From Georgenia soli (GTDB lineage: Bacteria; Actinomycetota; Actinomycetes; Actinomycetales; Actinomycetaceae): a DNA stretch of 64,000 bases. Position numbers and translations under genes: made by a program. Numbering within the stretch: the first letter of the stretch is position 1; every line of letters begins with the position of its first letter. The stretch spans positions 2,232,001 to 2,296,000 of the forward strand of contig NZ_PDJI01000004.1 of the NCBI RefSeq assembly GCF_002563695.1. The letters are read 5' to 3'. Below the pieces are notes generated by a model, which made no database searches, was not told the origin of the DNA, and worked only from the letters and a program-made list of their open reading frames with translations. This document shows positions 53,273 to 61,381 of the stretch, piece after piece.

Positions 53273-53941
53273 ATGTACGACCTCATCGATGTCCGCATGA
53301 CCCGGACAGGGCCCCACGGCCCCGTCGACGTGCTCCGTGACATCGACCTTCACGTGCCCACCGGGCAGGTGGTCGCCGTCCACGGCTCCGACGTCGCGGC
53401 GAGGGCTGCTCTGGTCCGCGTGCTGACGGGACTGGAACGGCCGTCGTCGGGATCGGTCCGGTTCAACGACGAGAGCCTGGCCGTCATGACGACCAAACGG
53501 CTCGCCCAGGTCCGCGCCCGCGAGCTGGGGCTCGTGCCCCACCCGCCCCGCCTGCTGGACCGGCTGACCGCGGAGGAGAACGTCGAGCTGGGGCTCGCCC
53601 GCCAGGGCGTCGACCCGGCAGACAGGCGCCAGCGCACGGACGCCGCGCTCGCCGCCGTCGGCCTGGGGACCGCCAGGCACTCCTACCCGACGCAGCTGAG
53701 CGAGGAGGACCGCCAGCGGGTGGCTGTCGCGCGGGCGATCGCAGCCGGCGCGGTGGTGCTCGTGGTCGAGGAGCCGACGCCGGCGGTCATGCTCATCCTC
53801 GTGCGGCTCTCCCGCACCATGCGGATCACCGTCGTCGTCACGACGCAGGACGAGACGGTCGCCGCACGCGCCACCAGCGTGCACCGGCTGGACCGGGGCC
53901 GGATCGAGCAGCAGGAAGCCTCGCGGCGCGTCGCGAGCTGA
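53273..53941 (+). CDS. Catalytically degenerate ABC-ATPase-like protein
   Basis: A 222-aa protein with the length and layout of LolD/MacB-type ABC ATPases (VDVLRDIDLHVPTGQVVAVH; LTGLERPSSGSVRFNDESLA), but every catalytic motif is altered. Walker A reads GSDVAARA with Arg for Lys; the signature is LSEED instead of LSGGQ; Walker B is VVEEPT; the D-loop is missing and the H-loop is VTTQDE. The reading frame is intact, which argues for a retained non-ATPase role rather than a fresh pseudogene. No permease adjoins it. ATG at 53273 follows AAGGGG. Confidence 0.75.
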   Translation: MYDLIDVRMTRTGPHGPVDVLRDIDLHVPTGQVVAVHGSDVAARAALVRVLTGLERPSSGSVRFNDESLAVMTTKRLAQVRARELGLVPHPPRLLDRLTAEENVELGLARQGVDPADRRQRTDAALAAVGLGTARHSYPTQLSEEDRQRVAVARAIAAGAVVLVVEEPTPAVMLILVRLSRTMRITVVVTTQDETVAARATSVHRLDRGRIEQQEASRRVAS

Positions 53942-54182
53942 CGTCTCCGGAAGTCGGAACGTTGCGCGACGCGGTCGCAGCTTCGGGGCGGCGACGCGGT
54001 TCACCGACGCGGACCTGACGCGTTCCACGTCCCGTCACGCCGCGGGCCGTTCGTGCACGAGTTGCTCACGAAGCGACGCTCGTCGCCCCGCAGACCGGAG
54101 GCATACGGTGTGCTGCGCCCGGTGGCCGCGCCGGTAGGTGCGACATCACCCGACGTCCGCCCCGAACTGGAAGGACCGAGCC

Positions 54183-54506
54183 GTGATGACGGTCGACGCA
54201 CTCGACCCCGAGCCCCTGGTCGCCGTGCCGACGGCGCCGCTCGGGTCCGCCACCGCCGAGGACGCGCTCGGGCGGCTGCGCGCGACGCAGCACGACCTCC
54301 TCTCCTCGGTGCGGGTCACGGAGCCGTTGCTGATGGTGCGCAACGTGGCGGTCGTGCAGGCTCTCGAGGCCGGAGTGCCCGCCGACGTCGTCCAGCGGGT
54401 CACCCGGATGGGTCCAGCGGCGCTGGAGCTCGCCGTCGCCCGCGGCATCTACCACCGCGATCACGGAAGCCCCGCACACGCCCGCGTCGCCGGCGAGCGT
54501 CTCTGA
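54183..54506 (+). CDS. Hypothetical small soluble protein
   Basis: A 107-aa helical protein (GTG at 54183, 8 bases after GGAAGG; ATG at 54186 is the alternative). Middle part: RVTEPLLMVRNVAVVQALEA and VPADVVQRVTRMGPAALELA; the C-terminus is polar. No domain recognised. Codon use matches the surrounding core genes, so it is probably real. Confidence 0.5.
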   Translation: MMTVDALDPEPLVAVPTAPLGSATAEDALGRLRATQHDLLSSVRVTEPLLMVRNVAVVQALEAGVPADVVQRVTRMGPAALELAVARGIYHRDHGSPAHARVAGERL

Positions 54507-54852
54507 CCCCGGGCGTCACCTGTGACGCTGGTGCGACCCCCACCCCGAGGCGCGGGTGGCGCGAGGCTGACGCGCCAGCGTGGGCGTGTCGGGCGTCGCG
54601 GCGGGCCCGGCCGCCTTGTGGCGGCGTCGTGCACACGGGCTGAGCGCCAGTGTGGGCGTCGCGGGCGGGCCTGACCGCCAGTGCCGGCCTCGCCGACCGA
54701 TCTGAACGGTGCCGCAGCCCCACCTGAGCGCTCGCGGGAGAATAGCGGGGCAGATTTCTGCATTCCCCATCCTGTTAATTCGCGCCGGACGTCGGCGTTG
54801 ATTCCCAGAAATAGGACTTCACTATTCCGGGGGGTCTGGGTCACAGTACTTT
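54507..54852. repeat. Intergenic region with imperfect repeats
   Basis: Three imperfect copies of a CTGA-CGCCAG-G-GGGCGTC unit (near 54567, 54640 and 54677) followed by an AT-richer stretch (54750-54850) that likely holds the promoter of the next gene. No gene recognised in 346 bases. Confidence 0.5.
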
Positions 54853-55992
54853 ATGGGCGTCAGGCCGGCGGTTTTTTACCGTTCCGGACGACCGATTTCT
54901 CGGGCCGGGCGGCACAGGGTCGTAGGGGGCGTGGCGGCGCTCGGCCTCGTGCTGGTAGCCCTGACCGGGGGGGCGGCTCCAGACCCTCACGGCAGTCACT
55001 TCCGTGAGACTCAGCAGGGTCGTGTCAGTGCCAGCATGGCCGTTGCCGCCGACCGTGCCGCGCTCGCCGCCGAGCGGGGGCGGGAGTACGACCGGGCCGT
55101 TCTGGCCGCGGTCGCTGCCGAGAGGGACGGCGCCCTCGCTCTCGGCAAGGAGGTGCTGGCCAGCTCGGAGGGCAGGGTGCTCGACGAGTCGGAGCGCAGC
55201 GACCTCGCCCGGATCCTGCGGCGCGCTGCGGCCGCCGACGAGCCCACCGAGCTCAGGCTCGCTCCCGTCGCGGTCGGTGAGGCCGTCGCCCGAGTGCGGG
55301 CGGCGATGACGGCGTGGGAGGCAGAGCAGGCCCGGCTCGCCGAGCAGGCCAAGAAGGCTGAGGAGGCAAGGCGAGCCGAGGAGGCCCGCCAGGCCGAGGC
55401 CGTCCGCCAGGCCGAGGCGAGACGGGAGGAGGAGCGCCGGGCCGAGGAGGCCAGGCGCGCCGAGGACGCTCGCAACCGGGGCGGGGCACACAGCGACGGA
55501 GAGAGAAGCGCCGAGCCGGCGCCGGAGCGCTCGGCCTCGGCGCTCGCCGGACAGGGGGGCACGCCCACGGAACTGTCCCCGGCCGAGGTGGAGGGCTCGC
55601 TCCGTGACGAGGTGGCCGGGATCGCGGCGCAGTACGGCTGCGGGTCCGCCACCGTCCGCATCGACGACCCCCGGCTCGGGGACGCGAACGGCTCCGCCGA
55701 CTGGTACAACAACGCGATCCTCATCCGGTCCTCCACGCCGCCGGAGCGGCTGACGTACGTCGTCGCCCACGAGTGCGTGCACCTGATGCAGTACCGGATC
55801 TTCGACGGCGACGTCGACGCCCTGTCGGCCCGGATGAACTCCGTCTACGGCGGGTCCGGCTTCTCGGGCCTGGAGCAGAACGCTGACTGCGTCACCCAGC
55901 GCTGGGGACTCTCCGCGTGGCACTACACCCAGCGCTGCGGAGGTGCCCGGGGAGATGCGGCCGCGGCGATCGCGGCCGGGACGAAGCCCTGA
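54853..55992 (+). CDS. Secreted or anchored coiled-coil protein with HExxH domain
   Basis: A 379-aa protein: basic N-terminus and a hydrophobic signal/anchor (VVGGVAALGLVLVALTGG), a helical region, a charged Ala/Glu/Arg coiled coil (about residues 154-210, many AEEARRAE repeats), a linker, and a C-terminal domain with VAHECVHLMQ. HECVH fits the zincin HExxH pattern (His306, Glu307, His310), and GLEQNAD about 30 residues later offers Glu341 as third ligand. Function unknown; extracytoplasmic protease is inference. The ATG at 54853 has no good SD, so the start is uncertain. Confidence 0.65.
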   Translation: MGVRPAVFYRSGRPISRAGRHRVVGGVAALGLVLVALTGGAAPDPHGSHFRETQQGRVSASMAVAADRAALAAERGREYDRAVLAAVAAERDGALALGKEVLASSEGRVLDESERSDLARILRRAAAADEPTELRLAPVAVGEAVARVRAAMTAWEAEQARLAEQAKKAEEARRAEEARQAEAVRQAEARREEERRAEEARRAEDARNRGGAHSDGERSAEPAPERSASALAGQGGTPTELSPAEVEGSLRDEVAGIAAQYGCGSATVRIDDPRLGDANGSADWYNNAILIRSSTPPERLTYVVAHECVHLMQYRIFDGDVDALSARMNSVYGGSGFSGLEQNADCVTQRWGLSAWHYTQRCGGARGDAAAAIAAGTKP

Positions 55993-56000
55993 CGTCCGGG

Positions 56001-56135
56001 CTGCGGCCGCTCCAGACCGCTGCGGCCGTGTTTCGGGCGGCTGCGCAGCGGTCTGGAGCGGCCGTGTTTCGGGCGGCTGCGGATGTGCTCCGGACGTCTG
56101 CGGATGTGCTCCGGACGGCTGCGGTCGCGCTCTGA
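56001..56135. repeat. 21-base tandem repeat array with a perfect 21-bp inverted repeat
   Basis: About six units of roughly 21 bases, each beginning CTGCGG and ending CGGACGG-like, follow the HExxH gene. 56004-56024 is perfectly complementary to 56044-56064 (19-base loop), formed by two inverted units. The hairpin begins 12 bases after the stop and could act as terminator. The rest of the 347-base gap to 56340 shows no gene. Confidence 0.8.
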
Positions 56136-56339
56136 ACGGTTCCGCAAGAATCGGTGCAGAGCCGGGTATCAAATGGGCGAATGAATAGCGAAAAGCCCGT
56201 CCACAAACTTCCCGGTGCTCACGTCCGGATTGCGTCGATGGCCGGCTGATTGTGCAAGGAACGACCGACGTGGTGTCGGGTGTGCGGGCAGCGGAGAAGG
56301 ACGTGGTCGCCCGGGCGCAAGGAAAGACCGGGCGGCGCC

Positions 56340-56774
56340 TTAAGGCGCGGTCCTGGCGAGGTCCTGGACGAACCGACGTTGCCACGGCGTCTCGACGGCG
56401 CGACGGTCGTAGCGCTCGCGGATGAGACGCACCGCGTTGTCCGGCGACGTACCGTCCAGCACCGCCAGGCACGCCAGCGCGGTCCCGGTGCGGCCGCGTC
56501 CGCCGTCGCACACGATCTCGACGCACTCACCGGGGGCGCGACGCCACACCTCGTGCAAGGCGTCGACGGCGTTAGCACGGTCCGCCGGAACCAGAAAGTC
56601 CCGCCAGCGCACCCACCGGGAGGGCCAGGCCGTCGCCGGAGGGTGACGGCCGAGGAGGAACAGCGTGAAGCTGGGCGGAGGGATGGGCGCCGCGCGGAGG
56701 GCCCGGCCGCGGACCCTCCGGCCCGACGGCAGGGTGACGACGCCTGGGACGTCCGACTTCCAGGGGGTGGTCAT
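56340..56774 (-). CDS. Protein-tyrosine-phosphatase-like protein
   Basis: A 144-aa small phosphatase. The signature CDGGRGRTG gives the CX5R catalytic loop (Cys89, Arg95), followed by TALACLAVLDG; a general-acid Asp may lie in WVRWRDFLVPADRANA. This is the PTP/dual-specificity fold seen in small actinobacterial phosphatases. ATG at 56774 follows GGGGAG; an open frame continues upstream without similarity. Substrate unknown. It is divergent from the AIM24-family gene. Confidence 0.75.
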   Translation of the reverse strand: MTTPWKSDVPGVVTLPSGRRVRGRALRAAPIPPPSFTLFLLGRHPPATAWPSRWVRWRDFLVPADRANAVDALHEVWRRAPGECVEIVCDGGRGRTGTALACLAVLDGTSPDNAVRLIRERYDRRAVETPWQRRFVQDLARTAP

Positions 56775-56940
56775 CTCCCCAGCTCCTCCGCCGGAGCACG
56801 GTCGGTCCCCGGACGTACCGCCGGTTCCCGGCTGCTCCTCCACGCGTTTCGGCGCGATGAAGCCTACGCGGGGTCGGATAGGTTTCGGGCAGGACGGTGC
56901 CGTTCGGTGCCGGTGTCCCCCGTCTCGAGGAGTGCGCCCG

Positions 56941-57663
56941 ATGCCCATCCACGGCAGCCTGTTCAGCGACTACCGGGAGAACGTCTCCCAGGACCCCTTC
57001 TCCCTCCAGAACAAGAAGCTGCTGAAGATCCAGATGGGCTACGGGCCGGTCTGGGCGAAGAGCGGTTCGATGGTCGCCTACCAGGGGGACATCCGCTTCG
57101 AGAACAAGGGCTCCGGCGGCATCGGCAAGATGTTCAAGTCCGCGATGACGGGCGAGGGCGTGGACATGATGCAGGCGGCGGGCCACGGCGAGCTGTTCGT
57201 CGCCGACGACGGGGCGGACATCCAGGTGCTCTACCTCGAGAACGACATGGTCTCCGTCAACGGCAACAACGTCCTCGCGTTCTCCTCCTCCGTCGAGTGG
57301 GACATCCACCGCATCCAGGCGCGGGGCGCCGCGATGACCGGCGGGCTGTACAACGTCTCCCTGCGCGGCACCGGCTACGTGGCCATCACGACCAAGGGCG
57401 AACCGGTGGCCCTCGACGTCGCCAGCGCGCCGACCTTCGGCGACCCGCAGGCCGTCGTGCTCTGGACGGCGGGAGTTTCGATGGACGTGCGGGTCGACAC
57501 CGGCGGTCTCCGGTCGATGGTTCGCGGCGGCACGGGCGAGACGTTCCAGATGGCCTTCGGCGGCCAGGGGTACGTGCTCGTCCAGCCCAGCGAGTCCGTC
57601 AAGGCCGGTGGTGGCCAGCAGGCGGGCAAGAGCGGCAGCGGGCTCTCCGACCTCTTCAGCTGA
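56941..57663 (+). CDS. AIM24-family protein
   Basis: A 240-aa beta-rich protein with KKLLKIQMGYGPVWAKSGSM, GDIRFENKG, GHGELFVADDGADIQVLYLE, NDMVSVNGNNVLAFSSSVEW and AAMTGGLYNVSLRGTGYVAI, the pattern of AIM24/TIGR00266 proteins related to the tryptophan RNA-binding attenuator fold. Role unknown. GAGGAG precedes the ATG. Near-copies of CGGTCGGCGGGCAGGT (57670 and 57689) follow the stop. Confidence 0.85.
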   Translation: MPIHGSLFSDYRENVSQDPFSLQNKKLLKIQMGYGPVWAKSGSMVAYQGDIRFENKGSGGIGKMFKSAMTGEGVDMMQAAGHGELFVADDGADIQVLYLENDMVSVNGNNVLAFSSSVEWDIHRIQARGAAMTGGLYNVSLRGTGYVAITTKGEPVALDVASAPTFGDPQAVVLWTAGVSMDVRVDTGGLRSMVRGGTGETFQMAFGGQGYVLVQPSESVKAGGGQQAGKSGSGLSDLFS

Positions 57664-57772
57664 GCGGCGCGGTCGGCGGGCAGGTTCACGGTCGGCGGGC
57701 AGGTCCGCGGTCGGTGGACCGGTGGGCCGGTGGGGCGCGAAGGCTCGGCGGGACGGGTGACGGCTGACGGGC

Positions 57773-58021
57773 CTACCGCCGGGTGACCGCGTTGGCCCAC
57801 ACCCAGGCGTAGCCCTCGCGGCCGTGGTCGTCGGTGTAGCGGATGCGGGCCGCCTTCGAGGTCCACGCGACCGCGACACCCACCACGTGGTGGTGGCCGG
57901 TACGGGTGTGGATCCAGGCCGACACGGGCAGCGGCTCGGCGGCCTGGTGGACCGGCGTGCCGTACTGCGCGGGACCCAGGCTGTGGGCCTGCTCCCGCAG
58001 GGGAACCTGCTCGATCGCCAC
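57773..58021 (-). CDS. Small hypothetical protein under an SOS box
   Basis: An 82-aa protein beginning with GTG at 58021: LREQAHSLGPAQYGTPVHQA, then SAWIHTRTGHHHVVGVAVAW and RIRYTDDHGREGYAWVWANA. Aromatic- and His-rich, with no hydrophobic helix; it looks like a small beta-rich domain. A perfect LexA operator lies 22 bases upstream and TATGCT could be its -10, so it is probably damage-induced. No family recognised. Confidence 0.65.
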   Translation of the reverse strand: MAIEQVPLREQAHSLGPAQYGTPVHQAAEPLPVSAWIHTRTGHHHVVGVAVAWTSKAARIRYTDDHGREGYAWVWANAVTRR

Positions 58022-58042
58022 TGCTCGAGCATACTCGCTTCA

Positions 58043-58058
58043 TCGAACTGACGTTCGA
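58043..58058. promoter_or_regulatory. LexA (SOS) box
   Basis: TCGAACTGACGTTCGA is a 6+4+6 perfect palindrome matching the Gram-positive SOS box CGAAC-N4-GTTCG. It is 22 bases upstream of the 58021 start on the minus strand and about 190 bases from the divergent P-type ATPase, so the small protein is the likelier target. Confidence 0.8.
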
Positions 58059-58160
58059 CACTGAGGTGAGGGCCGCTCGGTCGTCGGGGAGGGCCACGGG
58101 AGTCGCCTCGGGCCGCGGCCTGAGAGGTTGGCGCCCGCCCGCCGCGCCTCTGCGGTTGAT

Positions 58161-58172
58161 TGACGTCCGTCA
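58161..58172. promoter_or_regulatory. Candidate operator of the P-type ATPase gene
   Basis: TGACGTCCGTCA is a 5+2+5 perfect palindrome about 80 bases upstream of the ATPase ATG. TTGATTGACG overlapping its left side could be a -35 region. No metalloregulator gene is adjacent, so the regulator would act in trans. Confidence 0.4.
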
Positions 58173-58250
58173 TGGTTCCTTCTCCGCGTCCTTCCTAGCG
58201 TCGTTGTCAGCAGCCCAGATCGGGCCGACAACGTCGAGAGGGAGAAGATC

Positions 58251-60188
58251 ATGAGCACGCTGCAACGGTGGATGCACCGCCCGTGGACGGTGCCGATCGT
58301 GTCCGGGGCGCTGATCCTGACGTCATTCTTCGTCGCCCGGGTGCTGGGCTCGGACGCGGTCAGCGACGTCTTCATGGTCGCCGCGGCGGTCGTCGGCGGC
58401 GCGCCGATCGCGGTCAAGGCGGTCCGGGCCCTGATGGTCAGGGCCATCAGCATCGACCTGCTGGTGTCGGTCGCGGCTGTCGGTGCCGTCATCATCGGCG
58501 AGTACTGGGAGGCCGCCGCGGTGACCTTCCTGTTCGCCGTCGGGCACGCGCTCGAGGCCCGCACGATGAACAGGACGCGGTCCGCGCTGGCCGAACTGGT
58601 CGCCGTCGCCCCGGACGTCGCCGTCGTCCTTCGCGACGGCGAGCAGGTGGAGGTCCCCGCGGGCGCCGTCGTCATGGGGGAGACGGTCCTGGTCAAGAAC
58701 GGCGCCAAGGTCCCCGTCGACGGCGAGGTCGTCGGCGGCACCGGCGCCCTGGACGAGGCGTCCATCACCGGGGAGTCCATCCCGGCCGAGAAGGCGGCGG
58801 GCGACAAGGTCTACGCCGGAACCGTCTCACGCGGCGGGTTCCTCCAGGTGCGCGCCACCGGCGTCGGGGCGGACACCACCCTCGCCCGCATCATCCACCG
58901 GGTCGAGGAGGCACAGGATGCGAGGGCGAAGACGCAGGCCTTCATCGACCGGTTCTCCACCTGGTACACGCCCGGCATCATGCTGCTCGCGCTCGCGGTC
59001 GGCCTGATCACCGGTGACGTCGTCCTCGCGCTGACCCTGCTCGTCATCGGCTGCCCCGGCGCGCTCGTCATCTCCATCCCCGTCGCGATCGTGGCCGGCA
59101 TCGGCCGGGCCGCCAAGGATGGCATCCTCATCAAGGGCGGGGAGTTCCTGGAGCGATCCGCCAGGATCGACGCCGTCGCCGTCGACAAGACGGGCACCCT
59201 CACCGAGGGTCGGCCGTACCTCACCGATGTCGTCGTGCTGGACCCGTCGCTGGACCGTGACGACGTGCTGACCTGGGCGGCGGCGGCCGAGGCAGGGTCC
59301 GAGCACCCGCTCGCCCGACCCGTCCTCGACGCGGCGGCGGAGGAGGGGCTGTCGACCCCTGGCCTGCCCGAGAGCACCGAGCCCGTTCCCGGCATGGGCG
59401 TCATCGCCAGCACCGGCGGCCACCGCGTGCTGGTCGGTAACGCCGCCCTGTTGACCGCCGAGGGGGTGGAGGACACCGTCGGCGCCGTCCGTGCGGCCGA
59501 GGAGCTCGCCGCGGCGGGCCGGACGCCGATGATCGTCGCGGTCGACGGCCGGGTGGCCGGGGTGGTCGCCGTGGCCGACAAGGTTCGGGAGGACGCCACC
59601 GAGATGGTTCGCCGCCTGCACGCCGCGGGCGTCAAGAAGGTCGTCATGCTCACCGGCGACGCGCCGCTGGTGGCCGAGGCGATCGGGCGGGCCACCGGGG
59701 TGGACGAGGTCCGGGCCGGGCTGCTGCCGGAGGACAAGCTCGACGCCGTCCGTGAGCTGCAGCGGCAGAAGCTGACGGTCGCGATGGTCGGCGACGGCGT
59801 CAACGACGCCCCCGCCCTGGCCACCGCGGACATCGGGGTCGCCATGGGGGCCGCCGGCTCCGCCGTCGCCGTGGAGACCGCGGACATCGCGCTCATGGGT
59901 GACAACCTGCTCCGGCTGCCCGAGGCGATCGGGCTGTCCAGGCGCACGGTGTCGGTGATGCGGCAGAACATCGCGGTCGCGCTGGTCACCGTGACGCTGC
60001 TGCTGGCCGGGGTCTTCGCCGGCGGTGTGACCATGGCGATCGGGATGCTCGTGCACGAGGCCTCGGTGCTCGTCGTCATCGCCAACGCCATGCGCCTGCT
60101 GCGCCGCCGGGCCGACAGCGGCTCCGTCGCAGCGGCTGCGCCCGCCCGCGAGGCCAGGCCGGAGCGCGCACTCGCGCCGCGCGCCTGA
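58251..60188 (+). CDS. P1B-type heavy-metal-translocating ATPase with CPG motif
   Basis: A 645-aa metal-exporting P-type ATPase. Actuator TGES (in DEASITGESIPAEK), phosphorylation site DKTGTLTEGRP (Asp312), GSEHPLARP, hinge VGDGVNDAPALATADIG and the C-terminal MLVHEASVLVVIANAMRLL are intact. The TM6 metal-path motif is CPG (Cys268) rather than the usual CPC or SPC, and there is no N-terminal metal-binding domain. The ion cannot be inferred safely; Zn/Cd-type relatives are closest in overall pattern. SD AGGGAGAAG precedes the ATG. Confidence 0.88.
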   Translation: MSTLQRWMHRPWTVPIVSGALILTSFFVARVLGSDAVSDVFMVAAAVVGGAPIAVKAVRALMVRAISIDLLVSVAAVGAVIIGEYWEAAAVTFLFAVGHALEARTMNRTRSALAELVAVAPDVAVVLRDGEQVEVPAGAVVMGETVLVKNGAKVPVDGEVVGGTGALDEASITGESIPAEKAAGDKVYAGTVSRGGFLQVRATGVGADTTLARIIHRVEEAQDARAKTQAFIDRFSTWYTPGIMLLALAVGLITGDVVLALTLLVIGCPGALVISIPVAIVAGIGRAAKDGILIKGGEFLERSARIDAVAVDKTGTLTEGRPYLTDVVVLDPSLDRDDVLTWAAAAEAGSEHPLARPVLDAAAEEGLSTPGLPESTEPVPGMGVIASTGGHRVLVGNAALLTAEGVEDTVGAVRAAEELAAAGRTPMIVAVDGRVAGVVAVADKVREDATEMVRRLHAAGVKKVVMLTGDAPLVAEAIGRATGVDEVRAGLLPEDKLDAVRELQRQKLTVAMVGDGVNDAPALATADIGVAMGAAGSAVAVETADIALMGDNLLRLPEAIGLSRRTVSVMRQNIAVALVTVTLLLAGVFAGGVTMAIGMLVHEASVLVVIANAMRLLRRRADSGSVAAAAPAREARPERALAPRA

Positions 60189-60240
60189 CGCGATCCGCGG
60201 GGCGCGCGCGTCGCGCCTCCCGCACGTCTCCCACCCAGAA

Positions 60241-60276
60241 GCCGCCGGCCCCCGTTCCTCGTCGGGGCCCGGCGGC
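60241..60276 (+). terminator. Terminator after the P-type ATPase gene
   Basis: GCCGCCGG-c-CCCCG (60241-60254) pairs with 60263-60276 with one internal mismatch around an 8-base loop. It is 52 bases past the ATPase stop, with no T-run. Confidence 0.65.
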
Positions 60277-60328
60277 GCGTGGCTGTCGGCACGACGGCGT
60301 GAGCGGGTTCCGTGGCACCATGCGGCAC

Positions 60329-60838
60329 ATGCACCCCGAGACCGTTCACCTGGACCGTTGCATCGAGCTGGCGACGGAGGCGCTCGAGGCAGGGGACGAG
60401 CCCTTCGGCTCCGTGCTCGTCGGCGCCGACGGGAGCGTCCTCGCGGAGGACCGCAACCGCATCGTCGGCACCGCTGACCCGACCGCCCACCCGGAGATCG
60501 CCCTGGCCCGTTGGGCCGCCGTCCACCTGGGCGCCGCGGAGCGTGCGGCCGCAACCGTCTACACCTCCGGCGAGCACTGCCCCATGTGCTCGGCGGCGCA
60601 CGGCTGGGTGGGGCTCGGCCGGATCGTCTACGTCCACTCCTCGGCACAGCTGGGAGAGTGGCTCGCGGAGTTCGGGGTCGCGCCTGGACCGGTTCGCTCC
60701 CTCCCGATCCAGGAGGTGGTGCCCGGCCTGCCGGTCGAGGGTCCGGTTCCGGGGCTTGACCTGCGGATGCGTGAGTTGCACCGCCGGTACTACGCCTCCC
60801 GGCCCGGCGTCCCCGGCGGTACCTCCGGCGGGGCGTGA
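60329..60838 (+). CDS. Nucleoside/nucleobase deaminase (CDA fold)
   Basis: A 169-aa zinc deaminase. The zinc site is HPE (His54, Glu56, in PTAHPEIALARW) and EHCPMC (Cys84, Cys87). FGSVLVGADGSVLAEDRNR matches guanine deaminase/tRNA-deaminase-like members of the cytidine deaminase superfamily. Met at 60329 is chosen to match typical N-termini; GTG at 60299 and ATG at 60320 are in frame and no SD decides. Likely substrate guanine or another base. Confidence 0.75.
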   Translation: MHPETVHLDRCIELATEALEAGDEPFGSVLVGADGSVLAEDRNRIVGTADPTAHPEIALARWAAVHLGAAERAAATVYTSGEHCPMCSAAHGWVGLGRIVYVHSSAQLGEWLAEFGVAPGPVRSLPIQEVVPGLPVEGPVPGLDLRMRELHRRYYASRPGVPGGTSGGA

Positions 60839-61060
60839 AAACCTCCGGCGTTCCAAGCCGACTGGCCGCTGTGCCGGTGGCCTGAACCGGGCGCTCCGTC
60901 GGAGCCGGCGCTGCTGGCTGACCTGCTTGCTTCGGTAGGCAGGGCTTGTGCTGCGGGGACGGTGAGAAGGGCGAGGCGTCACCGGCGAGCGAGGGCCGCA
61001 GACCGTGGGTGAACCGCCCCGGGTTCCGTGGAGGGTTCCTTCCTTGGAAGGATCGATCTC

Positions 61061-61381
61061 ATGTCGAAGACGACGAAGCGGTACCCGGAGGAGCTCAAGC
61101 AGCGCGCTGTGCGCATGGTCCTGGAGCACCGGCAGGACTACACCAGCGAGTACGAGGCGATCAGGACGATCGCGGAAAGGCTGGGGGTCGGGCACGAGAC
61201 GCTGCGTAAGTGGGTGCGCCGGGCCGAGGTCGACGCCGGCGCAAGACCCGGGGTGACCAGCGCCGAGGCGACGCGGATCAAGGAGCTGGAGAAGGAGAAC
61301 CGCGAGCTGCGGCGGGCGAACGAGATCCTGAAGTCCGCGGCGTCTTTCTTCGCGCGGGAGCTCGACCCGCCACAGCGGTGA
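61061..61381 (+). CDS. IS3-family OrfA (HTH transposase subunit)
   Basis: A 106-aa protein: an HTH_Tnp_1 domain (KRYPEELKQRAVRMVLEH; ERLGVGHETLRKWVRRAE) and a leucine-zipper-like C-terminus (RIKELEKENRELRRANEILK). It recognises the terminal repeats. GGAAGGATC precedes the ATG. The TGA stop lies within the OrfB start (GTGA). Confidence 0.93.
   Translation: MSKTTKRYPEELKQRAVRMVLEHRQDYTSEYEAIRTIAERLGVGHETLRKWVRRAEVDAGARPGVTSAEATRIKELEKENRELRRANEILKSAASFFARELDPPQR

Noticed and set aside
56001..56135. Regular repeats considered as a CRISPR array
   Set aside because: Units are contiguous with no spacers, differ from each other, and there is no cas gene nearby.
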